From: a bacterium
GTDB lineage: Bacteria; Cyanobacteriota; Vampirovibrionia; Gastranaerophilales; Gastranaerophilaceae
DNA length: 6,206 nucleotides
Assembly (NCBI GenBank): GCA_017541565.1
Contig: JAFXYU010000149.1
Coordinates: 1 to 6,206, forward strand
Direction of reading: 5' to 3'
Shown here: one piece after another, positions 1 through 5,693 of the stretch
Position numbering within the stretch: the first letter of the stretch is position 1
Layout of the letters: every line of letters begins with the position of its first letter
Position numbers and translations under genes: made by a program
The notes under the pieces: generated by a model
Told to the model about the DNA's origin: nothing
What the model saw: only the letters and a program-made list of their open reading frames with translations
Database searches by the model: none

Positions 1-2
1 AA

Positions 3-1958
3 ATTGTAAAGCTTGAAAATGAAGAAAAACAGAGCCCTTATATATTAAATCCTATTGAAAGATGTCCTTTTCCCCAAAAATATAATAATTATGAAAAAAG
101 TATTCAAAAAATGAGACCAAGATTATTTTGGGCAGCACTTAACTATGCTTCACAGACAAACAAAGACAAAAATAAAACTGTATTAATTTCTATATTAGGT
201 ATTGAAGATATAGTTTCACAATATGCAACTCCAATTCTAAAATACATTGAAGAAGATTTATCTAATGTTGAAAATATTCCACAATATTTCGTAATACCTA
301 ATAATGATAAATTAGATATTTATAATAAAGCATTAAAAATATGTGCAGATTATTTTGGACAAGATTCTGTTGAATATAAATTATTAAAAAAAGGAATTGT
401 TTTACATCATGGTAAAATGCCGGGAAGATTAGGAAGAATATTAGTACAATTGGTAGAACAAAATATAATAAATGTAGTTATTGCAAATTCTACTTTAATT
501 GAAGGTATAAATTTACCATTTGAGATTATTTTATTACCATATACATCATTAAAAAGAAAACCATATGATATCAATGATAATAGTTTAGTAGATATAAAAA
601 ATTTTAAAAATCTGATAGGAAGGGCTGGACGTCCTTGTTTAACAACAGAAGGGCAAACTTATATTTTATTACCACAACAAGAAAAACAACTAAAATATTT
701 ACATACAAATTATGTAAATATTTTAGAAGAATTTATGAATAATTCACAAAATAACGAAACTAGTGCACTATTTAAGTTATTAGAAAAAATTTATAATAAA
801 TGGCAAAAGATTACACAAGAAACAAGTCGAGAAAAGTTTATTGAATGGATCGAAAATACTAGGCCAATTAATGAAAATAACGAAGCAGTAAATGTATTAG
901 ATAATTTAGATGAATTTTTATTATCAGTTATAGAAGAAATTGATAATGTTTCAAAAGAGGATGATTTAGAAGATAAAATATTAAAAATTTGGGAAAATAC
1001 ATATGCAAATTATGTAAATAATAGTGATTATATATTTTATAAAAACGTTATTAACCTCAGATGTAAAGCGCTTCTAAAAACTATCTATCCAAATAAAAAA
1101 TACCGTAATTATTTTTATAAAGTTTCATTAACTCCAAAGATTACAATGGAATTAACAGCAAAATTTAGTGAAATATACAAAATTCTAAAAGAGGGGGAAT
1201 CTTACTTTTCTCTCGGAAACAATTGCAGAATTAATTATATTATGAAAATTGTACAAATTTTTAATGAAATAGAAAAAATCAAAATTGATAAAAAGTTTGA
1301 TACAATAAAAAAACATATTGAATGGTGGTTTTCAAAAGATAAAACGCTATTTACAGGTACCGCTTCAAATCATTATGATTTTATTAGTAAAGAATTTTTA
1401 TATAAATTTACTAGAAACATAGGTGCTTTTATTTCTTTATGTTTATTAAACAAGGATGATTTGAAAGGTAATCAAAAAGAAAAAACAGGATTGCCTTGGA
1501 TTATATTTTGGCTAAAAGATATAATAACTTGGGGAACTCTTGATCCTGTTACTGCATATATAATGGCGAATGATTCTTCTGTTATAACAAGAGTGGATGC
1601 TCAAAAAATTTCTCAAAACTATTATAATAACTATGGTTACATTAATAACGATGAAATCTTCAATCCGGATACAATCAAAAAATGGTATCACATATATAAA
1701 ATTCAATATAATAAACGTGCAGAAGAAGAACATAATAATGAAGAACAATTCCAAGTAAAATTGGACAGAAATTCTATATTATATACACAACCAAAATATA
1801 GGGTAATTCCTATAATAAGAAATAATAAGATATACTGGATTGATATTGCGGGTTATATTATGGCAGTTTCTGATATAGGGAAGAGTAATGTTTATGATAA
1901 TGACTATATATTATATCCTAAAGAAAAACGTGTTATTTCTAGTAAATACTTATCTTGA
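3..1958 (+). CDS. SF2 (Ski2-like) helicase, C-terminal part; 5' end beyond window
   Basis: The frame is open from the left edge to a TGA at 1956-1958, so the ATG at 111 is internal and the gene starts outside the window. The visible 651 residues lack RecA1 (Walker A and DEAD/DEAH motifs would lie upstream) but contain a RecA2 helicase domain. A hydrophobic strand NKTVLISILG near residues 57-66 fits motif IV, LHHGKM lies at 134-139, motif V STLIEGINLP at 163-172, and motif VI IGRAGRP at 205-211. The arginines of motif VI normally contact ATP. The GRAGRP form is typical of Ski2-like/Lhr-type ATP-dependent nucleic-acid helicases. About 440 residues follow that I cannot assign; they include a segment GLPWIIFWLKDIITWGTLDP near residue 500. 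Large helicases of this type occur in defence systems such as Hachiman (HamB) and Abp (AbpB), but no partner gene is visible, so that role is inferred. Base composition is more AT-rich than adhE. Confidence 0.85.
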   Translation: MVKLENEEKQSPYILNPIERCPFPQKYNNYEKSIQKMRPRLFWAALNYASQTNKDKNKTVLISILGIEDIVSQYATPILKYIEEDLSNVENIPQYFVIPNNDKLDIYNKALKICADYFGQDSVEYKLLKKGIVLHHGKMPGRLGRILVQLVEQNIINVVIANSTLIEGINLPFEIILLPYTSLKRKPYDINDNSLVDIKNFKNLIGRAGRPCLTTEGQTYILLPQQEKQLKYLHTNYVNILEEFMNNSQNNETSALFKLLEKIYNKWQKITQETSREKFIEWIENTRPINENNEAVNVLDNLDEFLLSVIEEIDNVSKEDDLEDKILKIWENTYANYVNNSDYIFYKNVINLRCKALLKTIYPNKKYRNYFYKVSLTPKITMELTAKFSEIYKILKEGESYFSLGNNCRINYIMKIVQIFNEIEKIKIDKKFDTIKKHIEWWFSKDKTLFTGTASNHYDFISKEFLYKFTRNIGAFISLCLLNKDDLKGNQKEKTGLPWIIFWLKDIITWGTLDPVTAYIMANDSSVITRVDAQKISQNYYNNYGYINNDEIFNPDTIKKWYHIYKIQYNKRAEEEHNNEEQFQVKLDRNSILYTQPKYRVIPIIRNNKIYWIDIAGYIMAVSDIGKSNVYDNDYILYPKEKRVISSKYLS

Positions 1959-1997
1959 ATAATAAAATAAATTTAATTTATAATGTTTTCATCTCCA

Positions 1998-2050
1998 TCT
2001 CATAGTTAATTACATCTTGTTCTGTATGTTAAATTACAGTGAGGATGAGA
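1998..2050. repeat. Imperfect hairpin just after the helicase gene
   Basis: TCTCAT at 1998-2003 pairs with ATGAGA at 2045-2050. Inside it AATT (2008-2011) pairs with AATT (2032-2035) and ACAT (2012-2015) with ATGT (2026-2029), leaving a loop of about 10 nt. It begins 40 nt after the helicase stop codon. There is no T-run behind it, so it is not a classical terminator. It could be a 3'-end mRNA structure or simply chance pairing in AT-rich DNA. Confidence 0.3.
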
Positions 2051-2123
2051 AGCAATCATTAGTGGGTGTAAACAAACAGGACAATACAGAAAAGGGGAAC
2101 TAGGCTCAAAGCTCCTAAACATA

Positions 2124-2336
2124 AAGGTTCTTTGTTACTATTTAGGGTTACAGAAAAGTCCGGTATGTCCGATTTTCGTCTAAATTAAGTCCGATTAAAG
2201 TCAAATTTTTCATATTGATATGCCGTAAAGTCTTATTCCCGCAAGACAATAGCCAACGACAGACATCGGACTTTTTGTATAAAAAAGTAACACAGATTCC
2301 GGAAAGGATTATTTTTCTGTTACAAAACGGAACCTT
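2124..2336. repeat. Nested inverted-repeat element between convergent genes
   Basis: About 210 nt of nested symmetry. The outer arm AAGGTTC (2124-2130) pairs with GAACCTT (2330-2336). The main inner arm AAAAGTCCG plus ATGT (2154-2168) pairs with ACAT plus CGGACTTTT (2263-2275). Smaller hairpins are CATAT/ATATG (2211-2222) and GTCTT/AAGAC (2230-2247). AAGTCCGAT at 2187-2195 is also perfectly complementary to 2265-2273, so two pairings compete for the same right arm. The two outer ends read as similar inverted sequences: GGTTC then TTTGTTAC on the left, and GGTTCCGTTTTGTAAC for the right end on the minus strand. This could be a non-autonomous mobile element (MITE or IS remnant), a structured RNA or a bidirectional terminator region. 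I see no open reading frame in it and no clear target-site duplication. Confidence 0.45.
2281..2323 (-). terminator. Probable rho-independent terminator of the minus-strand operon
   Basis: Read on the minus strand, GTAACA (2323-2318) pairs with TGTTAC (2292-2287), followed directly by six Ts (2286-2281). The inner part allows a second partial alignment, CAG with CTG, and contains the palindrome TTCCGGAA. The loop is longer than usual, about 25 nt. It lies about 47 nt beyond the stop of the last gene of the operon, which is the expected place. The arms also belong to the larger nested repeat, so an independent role is not certain. Confidence 0.5.
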
Positions 2337-2369
2337 AACGGAACTAACATGAAATAGCTAATTTTGAAT

Positions 2370-2594
2370 TTATTCTTCCATTGAACCCGAAAAGTAATAT
2401 ATTACATTTTCTATTCTTCTTTTGATTCTATGAATAAAACACTTAATTTTCCATTTTAATTTTGACATTGGTTTTTGTGGTTTGGGTTCTAGGCTATAAA
2501 ATTTTTCATAACCCATTTCACGCATCTTTTTAACCATTTTTTTGTGGTTAATATCAGAACCGTCATAGTGTTGTTCGTTTTGAGTTTTTAGCAT
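2370..2594 (-). CDS. Small basic hypothetical protein, 74 aa
   Basis: I do not recognise this protein. It is lysine/arginine-rich, has no clear transmembrane segment, and carries a basic, probably helical stretch at about residues 46-68 (KLKWKIKCFIHRIKRRIENV and beyond) that could bind nucleic acid or a membrane surface. It is the last gene of the four-gene minus-strand operon. Its ATG is separated from the stop codon of the upstream membrane-protein gene only by ATT, and both genes are in the same reading frame (TAA ATT ATG). No strong Shine-Dalgarno sequence is visible, so translation probably depends on termination-reinitiation at the preceding stop. Readthrough producing a 479-residue fusion, or a once-single gene split by a nonsense mutation, are alternatives. 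A probable terminator follows at 2281-2323. Codon choice looks coding-like, and no overlapping frame explains it better. Confidence 0.6.
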   Translation of the reverse strand: MLKTQNEQHYDGSDINHKKMVKKMREMGYEKFYSLEPKPQKPMSKLKWKIKCFIHRIKRRIENVIYYFSGSMEE

Positions 2595-2597
2595 AAT

Positions 2598-3809
2598 TTA
2601 TTCTAAACCTATTGATTTAAGGGCTTTTTTATAACTTTCTATTTCTTTTTTAATATCGTCTTTTAAATAAAAATCGGGATAAGTTGTTAAAAAGGTTTCA
2701 AGTTTATTTTTCCATTTCATACAAAAAGAAGAATCAATTTCATCTGCATTTGGTTGAAGTTTATGTGTATCAAGATTTTGTTCTTTCATCAACAGCAGAT
2801 ATGAAATCCATTGTTCAGATAAATATGGTTTGACTTGTGAAATTAAATATTCATAATTAACTTCAAAACCTCTTGCAAATTCATAATATCCGAATTTAAA
2901 AATAGGATAATTGGTTAATATTATTTCTTTTGTTTGTTTATTATCAGTGAATTTGATACTTTCTTTTTCTAATTCCTGTAATAATTGTTCTTTTTCATAG
3001 AAATAAGTTATATCATTAATTGTATAAGTTCTTATATCTATTGCTTTTTGCTGAAGTTTTTTATAAAAATCAGTAAAGTTTTTATCATTTTCTTCTTTAG
3101 ATGTGTTTTTAAATTTTTCGATTAAATTGTTTAATTCTGCTGTAGTGTTTTCAAAGTTAGATTTTAAACTATTACTATTAATATAAACTTCATTTGTAAC
3201 ATTAGAATCTACTACTGATTGTTGTAAAATACAAATTCCATATTTATTACACAAAATATTATCAATTAAATGTGTGCCATATATACCAACTTTTAATATT
3301 AATGCGGAAATAATTATTAAAATTGTAGTTATAATTATTTTCAATGTTGATGATATAAAAGAACCTATTACAGATTCGCCAGAAGATTTGGCAATATCTA
3401 AAAATGAATCAAGCCATTCTATATTATTATTTAATTCATTTATCTCACTATTTTTTGAAATGACCTTATTTGTTATATAAAATATTGCAAGAATTAGTAA
3501 TGAGGCAAATATTGTTTTTAAACTCCCTCCCCAATGTGCAAATTTAGATATAATATTCGCTATTATTGTTATAAATATACAGAGAAACCAATAAATACGG
3601 TTAATAATATCATCAAATTCATCTTTATAAATATTTTTAAATATGCAGAATCCCACAATTAATATAATCGCAGGTAATGCAGTAAAAGGTGCAAGAATAC
3701 TAGTGATTATTAACATAATAATTCCTAATACGGAAAATTCACTTATAAATATTGCAATTATTGATGAAATTATTGTAATTATAGTCGCTATGAATATTGT
3801 TCCACTCAT
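2598..3809 (-). CDS. Multi-pass membrane protein of unknown function, 403 aa
   Basis: I do not recognise a family. The N-terminal 180 residues are very hydrophobic, with likely membrane segments at about 4-24, 27-58 (probably two short spans or a hairpin broken by prolines at 41 and 46), 72-89, 98-116 and 155-177. From about residue 180 the protein is soluble and charged. Residues about 215-290 are rich in N, E and K with helical, coiled-coil-like spacing. The tail contains aromatic patches such as FKFGYYEFARGFEVNYEYL. The ATG is 14 nt from a GGAG in the spacer after the upstream gene, which is rather far. No other start exists in the 27 nt back to the previous in-frame stop, so this ATG is the only choice. 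The gap to the upstream glycosylase-DUF1232 gene is 17 nt, which implies co-transcription. A membrane anchor or effector for that protein is conceivable but is inference. Confidence 0.8.
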   Translation of the reverse strand: MSGTIFIATIITIISSIIAIFISEFSVLGIIMLIITSILAPFTALPAIILIVGFCIFKNIYKDEFDDIINRIYWFLCIFITIIANIISKFAHWGGSLKTIFASLLILAIFYITNKVISKNSEINELNNNIEWLDSFLDIAKSSGESVIGSFISSTLKIIITTILIIISALILKVGIYGTHLIDNILCNKYGICILQQSVVDSNVTNEVYINSNSLKSNFENTTAELNNLIEKFKNTSKEENDKNFTDFYKKLQQKAIDIRTYTINDITYFYEKEQLLQELEKESIKFTDNKQTKEIILTNYPIFKFGYYEFARGFEVNYEYLISQVKPYLSEQWISYLLLMKEQNLDTHKLQPNADEIDSSFCMKWKNKLETFLTTYPDFYLKDDIKKEIESYKKALKSIGLE

Positions 3810-3826
3810 TGTATATTTTACTACTC

Positions 3827-4876
3827 CTACATTTTATTTTGTTCACGCCATAATTTATAATCTTCTAAGTCTTTACCAACATATTTAAGTGCAAGTGCAA
3901 TAACTGCGGCATCATCTAAATTGCCTGCAACGGGTATTACATCCGGAATAATATCAAACGGATTTGTAAAATATAAAAGTGAACCTATTATTGCAATTAT
4001 GCTTCCAACAGGAATTTCAGTATATTCTTTTTTGATATAACTTCTGATTAATAAAACCATTAACGGTATATTTGAAAGAACATTGCCGATTTTAGGCATA
4101 GTTTTTAATTTTGTTTCAAGTTTTACTAAAAGTTCCTCAATTTTATCAGAATCGTTTAAGATTTTTTCAGCTTCTTCTTTTTCTTTATCAAATGCCTGTT
4201 CTAATTTAATTAAATTATATTGAACTTTGTTTTCTTTCATAATTTCCTCTGATATGCATCTTTTAATTAGCTTAATCCATACTTGTTTTTCGTTTTGTGG
4301 AATAAATCTCACAGTTGTATGCAATGGATATACCTTTATATTGTTTATCCAAATATAATATTCTTTTTGTAAATCACTATCAAAATACGGCCCTTTTAAT
4401 TGTACTTTGCTGTATTTTTTAATTCCGTTTTTAAACGAGCCAAATGCCCCCGGTTTTTCTTTATTTGAATCATCTTTAATTCCATTTATGATTATCGTTT
4501 TTACTTTTTTGTTTTTATCTAATAGTTGTTCGATGTTATTATAATCTGCTGTTTTGAAATCGATTTCTATGTCTTTTGAGGATTTAAATTTTCTCTTGCA
4601 TGTACTTATAGTATCCCATAAGGCAATTCCATTTGATAATAAAATGTTTTTTCTATATTGATAATTATCTTTAACAGCTTCAAGATTAAATTTTAGTGCC
4701 TCAGCAATAATTTCCCAAAATGAATTACGTTTAAAATTATAGTAATAATCCTGACTTCCTGTTTTTTTGTAATTTTTAATTGATTCATTGCTTGGCAAAG
4801 TCCCAAGAATAAGTATTTTGGAATTTTCATCAATTATAGGGTCAAACCCTTCGCAATATTCGTATTCTTTTTCCAC
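3827..4876 (-). CDS. Deoxyinosine/uracil-DNA-glycosylase-like domain fused to DUF1232 (YkvA), 349 aa
   Basis: Residues about 8-205 resemble the DNA-deoxyinosine (hypoxanthine) glycosylase branch of the uracil-DNA glycosylase superfamily. The visible motifs are GFDPIID (10-16), ILILGTLPS (21-29), a tyrosine run leading to RNSFW (50-54), and GIALWDTI followed by a cysteine and SKD (83-102). These enzymes excise deaminated bases. The usual C-terminal motif, close to LPSTSPAN, is replaced by YPLHTTVRF (183-191), so activity is uncertain. Residues about 210-260 form a charged helical linker. Residues about 268-349 match DUF1232/YkvA: LLIRSYIKKEYTEIPVGSI, LLYFTNPFDIIPDVIP (300-315) and GNLDDAAVIALALKYV. 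I chose the GTG at 4876, preceded by AGGGGG with a 5-nt spacer, over the ATG at 4921. The longer form would overlap the upstream small gene by 34 nt and add an odd cysteine-rich leader. The gene is second in the operon. Confidence 0.8.
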   Translation of the reverse strand: MEKEYEYCEGFDPIIDENSKILILGTLPSNESIKNYKKTGSQDYYYNFKRNSFWEIIAEALKFNLEAVKDNYQYRKNILLSNGIALWDTISTCKRKFKSSKDIEIDFKTADYNNIEQLLDKNKKVKTIIINGIKDDSNKEKPGAFGSFKNGIKKYSKVQLKGPYFDSDLQKEYYIWINNIKVYPLHTTVRFIPQNEKQVWIKLIKRCISEEIMKENKVQYNLIKLEQAFDKEKEEAEKILNDSDKIEELLVKLETKLKTMPKIGNVLSNIPLMVLLIRSYIKKEYTEIPVGSIIAIIGSLLYFTNPFDIIPDVIPVAGNLDDAAVIALALKYVGKDLEDYKLWREQNKM

Positions 4877-4881
4877 TATAA

Positions 4882-4887
4882 CCCCCT
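4882..4887 (-). promoter_or_regulatory. Ribosome binding site deciding the GTG start
   Basis: On the minus strand AGGGGG is followed by TTATA and then GTG at 4876-4874. It lies directly after the TAG stop (4890-4888) of the 53-codon gene. The arrangement, stop codon then Shine-Dalgarno then start within 15 nt, is typical of coupled operon genes and argues against initiation at the ATG at 4921. Confidence 0.65.
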
Positions 4888-5049
4888 CTATTTTATTGCA
4901 GGAACAGGATGCACAAACCATTTTTTGATTTTATATTTACTTTCAATTATTTTTTGTGCCTGTTGGCGGTTAGCGGCTTCTGTTTCAACTTCAATTGGAA
5001 AATTTGAACCTTCAACATAAATTTTGGCTTTAAATTTTTGTGTAAACAT
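4888..5049 (-). CDS. Small hypothetical protein, 53 aa, first gene of the operon
   Basis: The ATG at 5049-5047 follows a strong Shine-Dalgarno AAGGAG (5061-5056) with a 6-nt spacer and the frame ends with TAG at 4890-4888. The protein starts MFTQKFKAKIYVEGSNFPIE and ends WFVHPVPAIK. It alternates hydrophobic and charged residues in two probable beta strands (residues 5-13 and 17-23), followed by a helix (about 25-37, AANRQQAQKIIES) and a final strand. I do not recognise the family; the pattern suggests a compact beta-beta-alpha-beta fold. The end of the gene overlaps the longer reading of the downstream frame, but that overlap vanishes if the downstream gene starts at the GTG at 4876. Promoter-like sequences lie immediately upstream, so this is the leading gene. 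The strong ribosome site is the main reason to call it real despite its size. Confidence 0.65.
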   Translation of the reverse strand: MFTQKFKAKIYVEGSNFPIEVETEAANRQQAQKIIESKYKIKKWFVHPVPAIK

Positions 5050-5074
5050 AATTTACTCCTTATTTTATTTTTCT

Positions 5075-5113
5075 ATTATATCACAATAATATTATATTCC
5101 TTTGCCGCGTCAA
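5075..5113 (-). promoter_or_regulatory. Promoter candidates for the minus-strand operon
   Basis: Two overlapping sigma-A-type arrangements read on the minus strand. One is TTGACG (5113-5108), a 16-nt spacer and TATTAT (5091-5086). The other is an extended -10, TGATATAAT (5083-5075), without a good -35. Either would give a leader of roughly 20-35 nt before the Shine-Dalgarno and ATG of the 53-codon gene. No clear operator is seen around them. Confidence 0.5.
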
Positions 5114-5540
5114 AATTGGACATAGTAATTCCCCCAATATTTTTTTAATTTAAAATATTAAAGTCACAAAATTTATCTCACCGTAAATGGTCAAACTATC
5201 TGTTAAACATGAGCAAACTATTTGCCTTTTTACACGACACTTGGCAATTTTTAGTATTTATCCGCTCGGTGTTTAGGTTTAAGGCAGGTCGGAGGTGCCG
5301 AAAAAGCATTTCAAAAGTCCGATTTGGCAGGGAAGTGTCGATTTTTGTCAAGAGGTATGACATTTGGTTTAAAAACAATGAGGGCAATAGTTTTAGCCGC
5401 AAAAATTTTTGTTAAATAAAACGTGATTTGTAAATTTTCTGTCATAAAAACAAGTATGGACAAAGTATAACGTGTCAATTTAAATTTATTCCTGCCGTGA
5501 ATGCCTGTAAATCATTTGTATTCCTGAGAATACCCCGTTT
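5114..5540. other. Intergenic stretch without a supported gene
   Basis: About 430 nt between the operon promoter and the Rex operator. Two overlapping 68-codon open frames occur on opposite strands (5209-5415 and 5196-5402), but neither has a ribosome site or protein-like composition. The most visible structure is a perfect 8-bp inverted repeat, CGACACTT (5235-5242) with AAGTGTCG (5333-5340), enclosing a locally G-rich stretch. A small hairpin GCAAA-CTA-TTTGC (5213-5225) followed by CTTTTT lies at its left edge. It could hold a small RNA or a decayed gene; I cannot identify it. Confidence 0.35.
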
Positions 5541-5558
5541 TTGTGAAATTTTTCACGA
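5541..5558. promoter_or_regulatory. Rex (NADH/NAD+-sensing repressor) operator
   Basis: TTGTGAAATTTTTCACGA matches the known Rex consensus TTGTGAA-N4-TTCACAA at every defined position except the penultimate base (G for A). Rex represses fermentation genes, adhE among them, when NADH is low. The downstream gene here is adhE, so motif and context agree. The right half of this site also forms one arm of a second inverted repeat, TCACGAT (5553-5559), N10, ATCGTGA (5570-5576), which may place a second Rex half-site next to it. Confidence 0.8.
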
Positions 5559-5570
5559 TATTTTATTTAA

Positions 5571-5599
5571 TCGTGATATTTTGTATGTATTTATATAAT
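5571..5599 (+). promoter_or_regulatory. Upstream adhE promoter candidate (P1)
   Basis: A perfect TATAAT -10 lies at 5594-5599. With a 17-nt spacer, its -35 position falls on TCGTGA (5571-5576), a weak -35 hexamer lying inside the right arm of the inverted repeat beside the Rex operator. A repressor bound there would cover the -35, which fits a redox-controlled promoter. The leader to the adhE ATG would be about 85-90 nt. Confidence 0.45.
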
Positions 5600-5625
5600 C
5601 TTAATATCTTTTGTTTCGGATATTG

Positions 5626-5654
5626 TTGACAATGAATTTTTTGTGTAATAATAT
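5626..5654 (+). promoter_or_regulatory. Downstream adhE promoter candidate (P2)
   Basis: A consensus -35 TTGACA (5626-5631), a 17-nt spacer and TAATAT (5649-5654, four of six consensus bases). The -35 overlaps a short palindrome ATTGT-TG-ACAAT (5622-5633). Transcription from here would give a leader of about 30 nt with the Shine-Dalgarno close to its end. It lies about 70 nt beyond the Rex operator, so direct occlusion is less obvious than for P1. Confidence 0.5.
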
Positions 5655-5693
5655 TTAAATAAGGAAATTAATCACAATTAAGGAGATAAATTT

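Noticed and set aside
1512..1754. Minus-strand open frame of 80 codons inside the helicase gene.
   Set aside because: It is the complement of well-supported helicase coding sequence, rich in I and F, as expected from AT-rich antisense reading.
2124..2336. Complete insertion sequence with GGTTC-type ends.
   Set aside because: There is no transposase frame and the flanks (AACATAAA left, TTAACGGA right) are not duplicated; kept only as a possible non-autonomous element or RNA.
2041..2345. RNase P RNA, because CAGAAAAGTCCGG resembles the conserved GAGGAAAGTCCGG.
   Set aside because: The other conserved RNase P segments, including the 3' half of P4, are not found and the region is too short.
3274..3888. 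Plus-strand open frames of 68 and 81 codons opposite the membrane-protein gene.
   Set aside because: They are antisense to strongly hydrophobic coding sequence and lack ribosome sites; the minus-strand gene explains the region.
4877..4921. Upstream ATG start at 4921 for the glycosylase-DUF1232 gene.
   Set aside because: No ribosome site, overlap with the 53-codon gene, and a better GTG start with AGGGGG at the right distance.
5196..5415. Two overlapping 68-codon open frames on opposite strands (5209-5415 + and 5196-5402 -).
   Set aside because: Neither has a Shine-Dalgarno sequence or a protein-like pattern, and each is explained as a chance opening in the intergenic segment.
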